Notes under the pieces: generated by a model
Seen by the model: only the letters and a program-made list of their open reading frames with translations
Told to the model about the DNA's origin: nothing
Database searches by the model: none
Translations under genes and position numbers: made by a program
NCBI GenBank assembly: GCA_932294295.1
Contig: OW028584.1
Location: 26,442,970 to 26,506,969 of the forward strand
Reading direction: 5' to 3'
DNA length: 64,000 nucleotides
From: Alitta virens
Lineage: Eukaryota; Annelida; Polychaeta; Phyllodocida; Nereididae
Shown: piece by piece, positions 1 to 10,646 of the stretch
Layout: the number at the start of each line of letters is the position of its first letter
Numbering within the stretch: position 1 is the stretch's first letter

Positions 1-36
1 ATCGGAAGGTCCACCATACTGAGAGCATCTAGGGGC

Positions 37-435
37 TTGTTGGGCGTAACCGGCCATGAGCTGACAGTATGGGGATCCACGGAAATCGTGGAGGACAGAG
101 TAGGGACCATCCCAGTCATAGTTGTAGACGATATTGCTCACCAGGTTATACTGGGAAGAGATTTGCTGAGGGCAGAAGGGGCCAGTGTAGACTACGCCAC
201 TGGAACACTGAATTGGAAAGAGAGGATATTTCCATCGGTTCCTGGGCTGAAAGCAAGTGGCTCGGATAGGGCAGTGCTAGCTTTTGAGACCAGGACCTTG
301 GCACAGGAACAAGCTGCTAGGACTATATCGGAATGTATGCAACTTAACCAGGATGTGTTTAGTGCAGTAGGGCAGCCGCTGGGTCGACACTCAGCTATAG
401 AGGTCAGGATAGAGACCACTGGCCAGCCAATTTAA
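37..435 (+). pseudogene. Gypsy pol: protease C-terminal part and RT linker
   Basis: The segment VILGRDLLR is the typical second hydrophobic-Gly motif of retropepsin-like proteases, preceded by a beta-strand-rich stretch. The active-site DSG/DTG would lie left of the window. The frame ends in TAA at 433-435, but the same frame stays open immediately after it and continues into the RT, so the stop is a nonsense mutation inside pol rather than a natural end. Confidence 0.7.
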
Positions 436-1095
436 CAGAGGGCTTACCGCATGCCTTTTATGAAGAGAGAGGCGCAGGGAAAGAAGTTGGATGAGCTGCT
501 GGAGCAAGGCATCATAGTGCCCTCCACTTCTCCCTTGGCCTTGCCTGTAGTGTTGGTGGAGAAGAAAGACCCATCAGAGGGCCCCCGGTTTTGCATAGAC
601 TTTACAAAGGTCAATAATGTGACAAAGAAAGACTGCTATTCGATCTCTCTGATACAGGATGTCTTCGACCAGCTACATGGCTCCACCGTGTACACCACCT
701 TTGATTTGAAATCGGGCTTTTACCAGTTGCCCTTGGAGGAAGCTAGCCAAGAAAAGATTGCTTTTACCTGCTTCAGGGGATTGTTTAAGTTTACCACAAT
801 GCCGATGGGCCTCTCAAACGCGACCAGCGCTTTTCAGAGGGCCATGGACGAGGTCCTCAGGGGTCTTATTGGCAAATTTTGTATGATTTATGTAGATGAC
901 CTGGTATTATACAGCCCGGACATCGTTAGCCACCAGAAGCACCTGCAGGACGTTATGGAGAGGTTCAGGGCCTTCAACCTCACCCTCAACCCAAAAAAGT
1001 GTGTATTCGGACAGAAGGAAGTTAAACTATTCGGGTTTGTAGTGAGTGGTAGTGGTTTGAAGGCAGACCCAGATAAGTTGGCGGCGCTCAGATGA
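436..1095 (+). pseudogene. Gypsy pol: reverse transcriptase domain
   Basis: Continues the protease frame after the 433 stop. RT blocks are clear: RFCIDFTKVN, TTFDLKSGFYQLPL, FTTMPMGLSNATSAFQRAMD and the catalytic YVDD at about 891-902. The thumb/connection region follows (KKCVFGQKEVKLFGFVVS). The frame closes with TGA at 1093-1095 and homology continues in another frame from about 1092, showing a small indel near 1085-1095. Confidence 0.85.
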
Positions 1096-2437
1096 GTGCC
1101 CCGGATAGCGTAAAGCAGGTCAGGTCGTTTTTGGGCATGACTGGGTACTACCGCACCTGCAAGCCTGGGTATGCTCAGGTATCTGAATCCTTGGTGGAGC
1201 TGACCCGAAAGCACTCACGTTTTTACTTGGGAGCGGAACAACAGCAGAGTTTCGAGACACTCAAAGGATTATTGATAAGTGAGCATGTGATGGCTCATCC
1301 TCGGATCCAAAACCCATACCTACTATACACGGATGCCTGCGACATCCCCATTGGTGCTCTCCTCTGCCAGGTTGACCCAGACAGTGGAGTGGAGAGACCG
1401 ATAAGTTATCTATCGAGTTTACTCTCCCCACCCAGAGAAGATGGGCTGCCATCGAGAGAGAGGCATATGGCCTGATAACAGCCTTAAAAGTATTTAGGCC
1501 TTATCTTTGGGGTGCTAAATTCGACGCCTATACGGACCACAAACCTTTGATCTCCCTATTTATGAAGGAGATGCAAAATACCAAGATCCAGAGGTGGGCG
1601 GCCCTGCTGGCTGAGTTTGGCTGTAAAGTGCAATATCGAAAAGGAAAGCTGAATGTCCGGGCTAACATGCTGTCCAGGATCAAGCCTGAGAGGGTGGACA
1701 CCTTCGATGTGGACGAGTGGAGAATGGGAGATGAGCTGCCCCCTGGGCTGCCGGATGATCTGCCTCTGCCAATCTTAGACAGTGGGCTAGTCCCGGAGGA
1801 GGTTCAGAGGGAGCAACGGCTCATGGGGCAGTGGGGGGAGAGCCATGATCAGGAAGGGCCTTACGAGGTCATCCAGGGCCTCCTCTACTCCATCCACAAA
1901 CCCTATCAGCATGCAGCTGAATACCACCGTCTAGTGTTGCCCTCGAGCTTCAGAATTAAGGTCATGGAGCAGGCTCACAAGGAAGTGGGGCACATGGCCC
2001 ACATTAAAACCATGAGAAAAATTCAAGACAATCTGACCATTATAGATCATGCCTTAGGTTATGCAGAATGCCACCCAATCCCCAGGAAGACTAGCGAGTG
2101 TGTTTGGCGGAAACTGCACCAAGAATATTTCCCTAGGCATGGATATGTGGAAATGGTGCTATCTGACCTTGGGAAAGAGTTCAATGCGACAGCTCTGACA
2201 CAATACCTAGCTGCTGTGGGGATAAAGCATAAAAGGACAACCCTGTATCATCCCCAGTCAAATGGACGTATTGAGCAATTTAATCAGACCTTAAAGGAGA
2301 TACTGGCCAAATTAATGAATAATGACATGTCACTGTGGCAGGAACAATTAGGGCCTGCAGCCCTTTGCTACAATTGCGCAGTGTCTGATGTCACCCAGCA
2401 TATGCCATATTTCCTGCACTTTGGCAGGCGTCCCTGA
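1092..2437 (+). pseudogene. Gypsy pol: RNase H and deleted integrase
   Basis: The first part (1092-1475) has the RT thumb motif VRSFLGMTGYYR and the RNase H start LLYTDACDIPIGALL. A frame change near 1430-1475 leads into FDAYTDHKPLISLF (RNase H end) and the RNase H-integrase linker. In the integrase the zinc-binding region starts (HMAHIKTMRKI), but sequence jumps near 2030-2045 to a stretch downstream of the first catalytic Asp, so the CxxC pair and first DDE Asp are missing. The second Asp (VLSDLGKEF) and the Glu (SNGRIEQFNQ) remain. The frame stops with TGA at 2435-2437, with homology continuing in the same frame after it. Confidence 0.8.
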
Positions 2438-3064
2438 TTGCCAGTGCACAGGGCTCTACAAGGAGGGGAGCCTATTTTTGGCCGATTACATGACTTGTAC
2501 GAAGCCCTTAGAACCGCTCAGCATCTAACGCTGGACTCTAGAAAGCACAATAGAGAGAGACTTGCCAAGAATGTGAACATAGGGGAAGCCAACTTGGGCG
2601 ATTCTTTGGTCATAAAAGCTGAGGAGCCTTTAACATTGGCCAGCCGTTGGGAGCCAGAGTGGTTGGTCACCCATGTCAGAGGAAAAGCTTTGTGGCTAAC
2701 CCACCAACACACAGGCAAGACAAAAGTGTTGAACAGGGAAAAAGTGAGGATTGTCGATCCAGAGGTCATTTGGGATAAGTTGCGCCCGAGACCAAAGAGA
2801 AAAAAGAATCCTAGGAGAAATGGGCCCAGACCATGGCAGTTACCACCACCCGCACCGGCACCTGCGCCAGCGCCTCCAAACCCCCTAGAGGAAGCCGCAG
2901 ATCCGCCCTTGACAGACCCTGACACTTCAGATGCAGAGCAGCGTCCAGCGCCTTCACGTGATGCTGATCACTCGTCCATGGAGGAGGCGGGGCCACCTAA
3001 CCCCCTGGCGGCGCGCCCCTTGCCGAGAGCGGGGACTGGACCACCTCAGATGATGAACCATTGA
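2438..3064 (+). pseudogene. Gypsy pol: integrase C-terminal tail
   Basis: Same frame as the integrase, after an in-frame TGA. Contains a GPY/F-like beta-barrel region (RWEPEWLVTHVRGKALWL, then NREKVRIVDP) followed by a basic stretch and a Pro/Ala-rich tail. Such C-terminal domains bind DNA and help choose the target. Seen directly are the frame and motifs; the family assignment comes from position after the integrase core. Confidence 0.65.
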
Positions 3065-3560
3065 TGCCTTCGACCAATGGAAAGGGTCGTCCACACCCCA
3101 GTGACTCTGGAGACCATGACCTGGCAGGTAGACATGAACTTCGCCATACTGAGAAGAGACTGCGTCCATACCTGCCTCGCAGCTATACCCAGATGAAGGC
3201 TCACCTCCTCCTAGACGACGCAGAAGAAGACGCAGAGGGAAGCAAAAGCTGCTGGAGTCCACTCCTTGTGAACCAGAGGCTAGAGCACCCCAGCCCCTAG
3301 AGAAGAGGAGTGCTGTACCAAAGCAAAAGGCAGTAAGTGATCCTGAGCATTCAGGAGATTATTGCAGAGTGCCTAAAGAAGTCCACAAGGACTTACATTC
3401 ATCAAGAGGCCGCATGATCCCATGCAGAATCCATCCTCGAGCAATGAGCGCAGGAGGGAACCGAAAGAGGTCCACAAGGACTTTGGATTCATCAAAAGGC
3501 CGCATCCATCCTCGAGTGATGAGTGCCAGAAGTACTTGTGGGCAGATGGCACCACCTCAG

Positions 3561-5405
3561 ATGACTTTTGAGGGATGGTGTCTCCTGGTAATGGTAATGT
3601 GTTGGTCATGGCCTGCCACGACTACCCAGCCACTACCAGAGCAAGAAATACCTGCTATGGTAATAGAGGAACCCACCCCACCATTTCAGCTGCCTAATGG
3701 GGTACTGGTGCGTGGAGGGACGACTTTGAGGACTCTTGAAGCTTCTTGGGTAGTACTACTCACGCTAGAGACTCCTAAGTACCCAGACCCTAAGCCTCTT
3801 GGAGACCAGCCGCAGCAAGATACATGTTGATGGTTATGTACAGAGGTCCTGGGCCGCCCAACTAAGCAGACTGCACCGACTTGATGGAAGCTACTCTGGA
3901 CAGGGTAGATCAGGACATTCTCCAACAGTGGGACGCCATGAAAGGGAGTGTTTGACTTCATCGGGCCAGGCCTGCATGCACTATTCGGAGTAGCCACGGA
4001 CCGTCAGGTACAGCAGTACACCAGGGCTACCAGACTGATTCAATCTAAGACGAAGGACTTGATACATCTAACAGGCCAAATGATGACTATCATCAATCAG
4101 AATCAGCTGTACATCAAGAGTGTGTCAATCGTTGTCGGCCAGTTGGGAAGCCATGTAAAACAACTAGATACTTATATGCGCCGCCTCGCCCCAAAAATTA
4201 CAGACCGCCTGGACATGGTGGAAATTCGCCTGGAAGTACAGAGAGCCATAGAGGAATGTGAGTATTTGTATAGGGCTTATACCCAACAGATGAGGTTATT
4301 TCAACAGCAACGTAGTGCTCTGGAAAGAGGAGAGTTAACAGAGGATGTGGTTAGGCCCCACGTCCTGGAAGATATCATTGAGGTTATAGCTTAATCTGGT
4401 TATAATGTAATTACAGATTTGACGTGGTATTATAGATATGTTCATATAGAAGCTGTCGCCATTTCTCACAGAAATCTTGTGTTTAGGTTTAACCTGCCTA
4501 CCATTAACAAGGCAGAGTATTTGTTATATAACATTCAGAGCTACCCAGTGCCCATCAAGCACTCTAACATGACTGTACGTATAAAGGTGGGTAGTAGTTA
4601 TGGGGTGGATACCACCACCGGGCAATTGTTTGAGCAAGGGGCATGTGTGGGCAGTGCGCCACTCGTATGCAGGGCAGGACCTCTTTATGACTCTAGACAC
4701 CAGCCTTGTGCTAGGGGTTTGATCTTTAACCAAACCGAGCTGATCAGGGCATGTCGCTTTGACATTATCAAGGAATCCAATGTCACAGTAGTGAAGTGAG
4801 TGTCCCTAAAAACCATAGTAATTGTGTCCTGGGGAAGGCAGTGTCTGCCAGATGTCCAGGAAGAGTCTACCCTCCCATTAATTTGCTGCCTGGGACGTAC
4901 GCCATACACTGTCCGGCTCCATGTAACATAGCTGGGGCAGGCTGGAGAGTACATTGCATCCCAGAGTTGCACCTATCGCAACGAGTGTCCATGCCTCCCA
5001 TACATGTTAATGGTCAGTTCAATTTTACCACCAACCTCAACCATGAATCTCTAGTGAAAACATTTCCTCAATTAAAGGGAGGTATCGGCTCAGGTTAAAG
5101 ATGTCAACCAGCTATTGAACGCTATCAGGTTAAGCGAGACGACTTGGTCGAAATTCCACAGACATGCACCAGCCACGTCAATGATCATTTCCTTGATGCT
5201 GGTGACTATCATCATCTTAGTGGGGTCAGTATGGCTGTGGAAGAAATATGAGTGCATTAGGCTTTTAGCCAAGAAACTAGTATGTTGCAATAGTAAGCAG
5301 CTACGAGCAAGTAGCACAGTACATGATAAAAAAGCCAAGACAGACACTGGGTTTCAACTGCCAGTCGGTCCCTCTCTCGACCCAGAGGGTGCAGAAGAGA
5401 TCTAA
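3561..5405 (+). pseudogene. Env-like glycoprotein region, decayed
   Basis: Begins at a Met with a hydrophobic signal-peptide-like stretch (3561-3630). After breaks around 3828-3950 a segment with FDFIGPGLHALFG appears, resembling the fusion-peptide-proximal motif of baculovirus F-type/errantivirus envelope proteins, followed by a heptad-rich helical region with many Gln/Leu. Cys-rich ectodomain continues (4419-5098) with NXT/S sites. Near 5180-5240 there is a single hydrophobic TM segment and then a Cys/Lys-rich cytoplasmic tail. In-frame stops at 4392-4394 and 4797-4799 and frame changes show it is dead. Could be a different class of env; the F-type link is motif-based. Confidence 0.6.
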
Positions 5406-5694
5406 AGATCATGGGTATCTCTGTAATCAAGCCAGAGGCTGGGTCCTCCAGGAATAGGCTCTGCATTGTGTATAGTTAGGCTAGTTGTTAAGGAGTCTAT
5501 TGGTGTCCCAGACCTCCCCTTGATCCTGGCAGACCAGATAGGATGTCCTGGGGTCCTTAGGAATTTAAGGATGATACCAGTTGTCATCTTTATGTCATGT
5601 GTTAAGTTATGTTATGTCCCAGGTAAGGGATGTGTCAATGAAGTTATGTGCAATAAAAGTTATACTCCAAGTGCAGGAGTGAGTAGATAAGGAC

Positions 5695-5835
5695 AATGGC
5701 CCATATTTTATTATTCTGCTTATTCTGATATATGTTATTATTCTGATATATTTTATTATTCTGCTTATTCTGATATATGTTATTTTCTGATATATTTTAT
5801 TATTATTATTCTGACATAATTTATTGTCCTGTATG
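5695..5835 (+). repeat. AT-rich short tandem repeat
   Basis: Repeated TTATTCTGATATAT-like units of about 14-27 bp with variants, lying between the env-like region and the LTR-like segment of the gypsy element. Confidence 0.7.
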
Positions 5836-5959
5836 TTTTATTATTGATTATTATTGATTGTTGTAAGAATTATGCTTTACAAGAATTGTTAAAATGTTAG
5901 CAAGTTTAAACTTTTAAACTATTTTAGTAATTCACACACTGTTTCAAATATTCACACAA

Positions 5960-6595
5960 TGGGGGTATGGAACAATGGTTACCTGGGTGGCTGGTTTGGG
6001 CCTCCAAAGGAAAGGGTAACAAAGCCAGTGGTCACTCCCCACTGACCAAGCTCATTTGGGTTTCATTGTTGGTCACTGACCAGGCTAAATTTAGCTCCTG
6101 GAGACAAAGGAGTATTGTCCAGTCAAAGGAGACAGTTGGAGGGGGAGGATGGCTGTCCATCCCTCTTGTGATTAAAGTCCACTCCAGTAATGGTCTGAAC
6201 TGCCCAGGTGTCATTCCCCAGTGTTCTGTGTATTAATGAGAGGAAGGAATGGTGGGAAAATGTCTTGACTGTTGGGGGATTGGTTATGTAATATGGGAGA
6301 AGAAAAGGGGTTTTTGGTATTTAAAATGTTTGAATTTTGTATAATTGTGTGTACTGATTGGATGTGGCCGGTTAGCCAATGATGTGAGGGGGGGGGGGGG
6401 AGTGGTTATGGAACCTGGTTCCTTATATATACTAATAAAATGAGGAAACCTGGCATCTTGATTTTGAGAAGTGTCCAGTCTATACACCACACTCTGGACT
6501 TTGCTTTCACTTTATTCAAGAAGTCAACTATACACCTTCACCACACTGGACAGTGGATATGTTGAGTTTTACCTAAAGGACCTGGACTGGAGACT
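5960..6595 (+). repeat. Probable 3' LTR of the gypsy element (ends approximate)
   Basis: A purine tract (AATGGGGGTATGG) at about 5958-5970 could be the polypurine primer. Downstream lies a TATA-like TTATATATAC at about 6423 followed by AATAAA about ten bases later and a run of short CACACTGGAC-like repeats, as expected for U3-R. A 12-G run sits at about 6388-6400. Without the 5' LTR in view the ends are inferred only. Confidence 0.45.
6420..6440 (+). promoter_or_regulatory. TATA-like box and poly(A) signal of the LTR
   Basis: TTATATATAC is followed by AATAAA in a compact arrangement typical of short gypsy LTRs where R is small. This is a positional inference; no transcription start can be read from sequence. 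Confidence 0.4.
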
Positions 6596-7724
6596 GGTGA
6601 TAAACTTACACCTTGATAATGAACAGAATTCAGGCATTTTGGATAAGATGGTCTGGCAGAGCCACATACCACAGAACCATAATCAATTCGAGAATGGGTG
6701 ATTGCATGATAGAGACGAAGGAGGACCATTGTGTCCCCACCCCAATTATATTTGCTCACTACTTTAAGGAGGTTCATTGATTTCAGGCACTTTACTTTCA
6801 GTGCTTTGATATGCAGAATGAATGACAATTTGGAGTCAAGAAATACTCCCAGAAATTTTGTTTCATTCACCACTTTTATTTTACAGTTGTCGATTATTAG
6901 TGATGGAACTGGGTGGTATGATCGAAAGTGACAGAAAGGCTTACAAACTGTCTTCTGTTTAGAGAACTTGAAGCCATTTTCAAGTGACCATTTGCGAATC
7001 CTATTCAAATTCAATTGCAGTTGTAGTTCTATAGTTGGCATATATCTGGAATGGTATGCAATGAGGAAATCGTCAAGATATAGGGATGACATAAGATTTT
7101 CTGAGATGGAATTTACTATACTGTTGATTTTGACGTTAAAGAGGGTGGGCGAGAGAATACTACCCTGAGGGACTCCATTCTCCTGAGGGTAGGAGCTGGA
7201 CATCGTTGATCCCACTCGGACCTTGAAGAAGCGATCCTGTAGGAAAGATCCAATGAAAACTGGAAGGCGACCTCGAAGCCCTAAGTTGTGTGGATCTTTC
7301 ATTATGCCATATTTCCATGAAGTGTCATAGGCTTTTTCTAGGTCAAAGAATATGGCTACTACGTGTTTTCTGTTGATGAAAGTATCTCTAACATAAGTTT
7401 CCAGTCTGACTAAATGATCTAATGTGCTCCTGTGACGGTGAAATCCAGATTTGAATTCTGTAAGAAGTTGGTTGGACTCGAAGAACCAAACCAGTCTATT
7501 AGTAACAACTTGTTCCATTGTCTTACATAGACAACTGGTTAAGGCTATTGGTCAATAATTCATAGGATCACTATGATTCTTCCCCAGCTTGGGAATTTGG
7601 ATGACCTTGGTTTGTTTCCAGAGGGATGGAAGACATCCCTTCTCCCAAATTTGATTGAAGATATAGAGTAATATTTTTTAAAGAGGATTGAGGTAGGTGT
7701 GTTAAGATTAGATAATGTATATTA
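6596..7724 (-). pseudogene. LINE ORF2: reverse transcriptase
   Basis: Minus-strand RT blocks are clear: KSGFHRHRSTLDHLVRLE, VVAIFFDLEKAYD, ENGVPQGSILSPTLFNV, and the catalytic YLDDF (a YxDD form), then KFLGVFLDSKLSF. The upstream part (7,550-7,724) is in another frame from the endonuclease, and an in-frame TGA lies near 7,548. The C-terminal end after NSVHYQG is replaced by gypsy sequence. Confidence 0.85.
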
Positions 7725-8609
7725 TCAGGGCCTGTGGCAGTCAGTGGCTTTTGAGATGGCCTTCTGAAGTTCTTCTACGGTGATGTAGGAATTATAATCT
7801 TCATTGTTATCAGACTGTATATTTAGGGTTAATCTCTCAGCTTGAGCCTTATACCATTGGAATTCTCTTGTATAGTCCTCTGAAGAGGAGCTATACGCAA
7901 ACTGTTCTTCTAACCTGTTAGATATTTGTTCTGGTGAGTAGAGATGTTCTCCATTCATTTCTAGAATGCTTACATGTGAAGCTAGGTTCTTTCCTTCAAT
8001 TTTCTTAATAATTTTCCAGACTTTATTGGTAAGGGTTCTTTCAGTGAGTCTGGAGTCTATTGATGAAAATGTTCCATGACCTGGGTGAAGATATGTGGGT
8101 GAACCATCATTGAACAAGCAAAGGGTGTGGTCATTAAGAAAATCTTCAATGGTTTTTCCTTTGTTGTTGTGGGAAGTGCTTCCCCACAATTGGTTATGGC
8201 TGTTAAAATCTCCTAGAATAAGACACGGTTCAGGAAGTTGGCTGTAAAGATTATGCAATCCACTGGCTGTAAGGTTAAAGGGTGGAGGAATATATAAGGA
8301 ACATATAGTGAATGTTTTATTCAGGTTCAGACGAACTGCTGTAGCCTGAAAGTTTATGTTAAGAGCAAATAGGGTATGAATGATTCTAGTTTTAACTAAA
8401 ATTGATGAGCCACCAGTGGCTCTCTCCTGGGCAGCAATATTGCAATATGTATTATACATATGATAATTTCTCAGTTTTAAACTATTCGGGGGTTTCAGAA
8501 AAGTTTCCTGTAGGCAGAAAACACTAGGGTTTAAGTCTCGGACCATGCAACATATTTCATCAAAGTTGGCTCTGAAACCAAGACAGTTCCACTGGATAAT
8601 ACTCTCCAT
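7725..8609 (-). pseudogene. LINE ORF2: AP-like endonuclease, internally deleted
   Basis: Starts at ATG 8609 with the endonuclease opening IIQWNCLGFRANFDEI, then VFCLQETFL (catalytic Glu), LYIPPP, and CLILGDFNSHNQLWGS (catalytic Asp/Asn). After GTFSSID sequence jumps directly to a linker region, so the last catalytic block (SDH-type) is gone. The ATG lies three bases after the ORF1 stop on the minus strand, a spacing that suggests termination-reinitiation coupling of ORF2, as in other jockey-group LINEs. Confidence 0.85.
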
Positions 8610-8612
8610 GAG

Positions 8613-10152
8613 TTAGTTAAACAAATTTAATAATATATTAGTAAAGTCTATAGTGCAATGTAAGATTCTGTATGAATACTTACTTTTTTTTTCAAATTTG
8701 TTGCCTCTTTTGGTGATAAGGGCCCCACCATGCCGAGATGTCGGTCTTATGATACCCAGTGCACTAGATTTCTCAAGTACTTTTCTGTTAAGGGGGGATC
8801 TTTTGGGAACAATTGATATTTTATCACTTGCCCCCTCCCGTTCAGGCCTTGGGAAGGCGTTAGTCCTTGCCTCCTGTTCCATTGGTTGATGCATCTCTTC
8901 CAACTCATCGCTGGAAGGTGCACCCTGAGAAAGTATACTATGTTGAGAAGTGGGAACAAATGTTGCTACAAGATGTCCTTTTCCGACGTCTGTAGTATAC
9001 TGCTGCAGTCTAGCCAGGTGATTGCCTGACTGTGAAGACTGAGATTCTGAATAAACTTTCTGAGAGCTTTGCCTGGCTTCGAATATTTGAAATTAGGATC
9101 TAAGTCAATCCTTTGCTGGGGAGATGATCTGGGTGAAGGAGATATAGGTCCAGCCGTCTTAGAAAGGACTGAGGCATAGCTTGCACCAGCTGTTCGGCTA
9201 TACGGCGCGCTTGAGGAAAGGAGATATCCTTGGTTGTCCTAAGTTTCAGGACCTCTTTCTCTAGCTGACACTTTGGACAGCAACGACGATAGGCAGGCCC
9301 ATCACCTCCACAATTAACACAATAAGAAGGCCTGTTTCATGGTAAGTCACGGGAATGAGTGTGTTACCGTGATCCACAATTGGCGCAGGTTGCTTTCGTA
9401 TGGCAGGAGTTCCTGAAATGGCCAAATCTTTGGCAGGAATAACATAATTTTGGGTTCGGGATGTAGGGACGTACCCTACACCACTCGAACCCAATGCTGA
9501 CCTTGTCAGGCAAAACTGTGACATCAAAGGTCAGAGTAAGCAGCTGTCGTGAATATCTGGGGGGCTGGCGTTGAATGTTGATGACATTGTATTCATCCAG
9601 CCAGTCCCTCAGTTCGTCATCAGAGCAGAGACTGCTCTCATGCGATGTTATAACTCCTTTGCCGAAATTGAAGAACCCATGGGGCTCGACCTTAACAGGG
9701 GCACCCGCAAAGGTTTCCAACCCCAGCAGTTTCAGTGATTGGTCCCTGTGTGCAGCCTGTACCAGCAAGAAAGAATTCTTTAATCTCCTCGTATTTTCAA
9801 TGAAGCCAACAGTTTCTTTCAAGGTCCTGAAAATTGCAATGGCTGAAAGATGAGAAAACCCATCACAGCCAGTAATCACAAGAAATTTGGGCCATGTCGG
9901 AGATATAGATTCATAATTAGAGCTTTGAATTGCATCATCTAATGATATGCGTGAACGTTTACTATGTCGGGAACCAGTAGCCAATTTTTCGACCTCAGCC
10001 TGGTTTACCGCTGAGGGCCAAGCACCTTGTTCACCCGGGCGACATGTGAGCCGGTCTGAAAGTGTCAAATTGGACATATTCATAAAAAGGTTCCCCTGTA
10101 TGGTAGGGGACACACCCTCCTGTAAAGCTGGAGCAGCTTGTGCAATGCGCAC
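8613..10152 (-). pseudogene. LINE ORF1: gag-like nucleic-acid-binding protein
   Basis: Intact from 10,152 to about 9,364 on the minus strand, with a conserved N-terminal fold (VITGCDGFSHLSAIAIFRTL) and the zinc knuckle CYSCQRFGHFRNSCHTKATC. A frame change near 9,364 is followed by a second Cys motif (CVNCGGDGPAYRRCCPKC) and a Lys/Arg-rich C-terminal part whose last frame closes with TAA at 8,613-8,615. Such proteins bind LINE RNA and chaperone reverse transcription. Confidence 0.8.
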
Positions 10153-10546
10153 TGCCCTGTTTTAGCCACTGGGGATCGAGGACTTCATCCAACTGTTTCC
10201 ACCCTCGCTGCGTGGAGGCCCAAGACCTTAGAGGGCAGCAAGGGTCGGTAAAGACTGAACCCCAGTTGCCCTATATAGGTCAGCCCTCTGCGTAAAGCAC
10301 ACTGTCTAGCCCTTTCTAACTGGTACTGCAGTTGTGCTTTGTAAATATGAATGGTAACTAGGATTTCATACTATTGTTCTAAAAGCAATTTTCATATGGG
10401 ACTGATCTGATGTTTCTGACTGTTGTAGGGGATGTATATATATAAAGCTTAGGATTTTAAAAAGTACATTAGTCTTTCCCAATATTTAATGTTGGACTGA
10501 TGTTTCTGTGAACATGGATTAATGTATTGTTTTCTCAAAATTTCAG
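10153..10546. other. LINE 5' region and host intron sequence
   Basis: About 150 bases of GC-rich sequence upstream of the LINE ORF1, then AT-rich sequence without coding potential that ends in the acceptor TTTCAG at 10,541-10,546. Confidence 0.5.
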
Positions 10547-10646
10547 AATACAACCATTCAGTCATGGGATAACACAATGGCTGTCAACCTTATTGTAAGG
10601 GAGAACTTCATTCAGCATGCCTTTGTGAAGAGTGTTCGGAAACGAG
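10547..10646 (+). CDS. Gene A exon: beta-helix-like segment
   Basis: Acceptor TTTCAG and donor GAG|GTAATT bound a 100-nt open stretch (NTTIQSWDNTMAVNLIVREN...). It enters in phase 0 and leaves in phase 1, which is exactly what the MAM exon at 15,304 needs. The Asn/Ile/Val pattern resembles parallel beta-helix coils. It shows that gene A extends upstream of the MAM domain; earlier exons were not recognised and are probably left of the window. Confidence 0.65.

Larger units (their letters stand above)
1..6595 (+). mobile_element. Ty3/gypsy LTR retrotransposon with env-like region (errantivirus-like), 3' part, decayed
   Basis: Ordered plus-strand remnants are visible: end of an aspartic protease, reverse transcriptase, RNase H, integrase, integrase C-terminal tail, then an env-like region with signal peptide and transmembrane segment, followed by an LTR-like segment. 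Gag and the 5' LTR lie left of the window. The coding region has several in-frame stops, frame changes and an integrase deletion, so this copy is not functional. The right boundary (~6,540-6,600) is set by where minus-strand LINE homology starts; exact LTR ends cannot be fixed because the partner LTR is not in the window. Confidence 0.8.
6596..10310 (-). mobile_element. Jockey-like non-LTR retrotransposon (LINE), minus strand, 3' end missing
   Basis: Reading the minus strand from about 10,150 leftwards: ORF1 gag-like protein with CCHC knuckles, ORF2 with AP-endonuclease and reverse transcriptase. RT homology stops at about 6,600 where the gypsy element begins. LINEs are normally truncated at the 5' end, so loss of the 3' end here argues that the gypsy element inserted into the LINE and that the rest lies left of the window. 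Frameshifts, stops and an endonuclease deletion mark it as dead. The 5' limit near 10,310 is approximate. Confidence 0.85.

Noticed and set aside
9575..9853. Plus-strand frames across the LINE ORF1
   Set aside because: Antisense shadows of the gag-like ORF.
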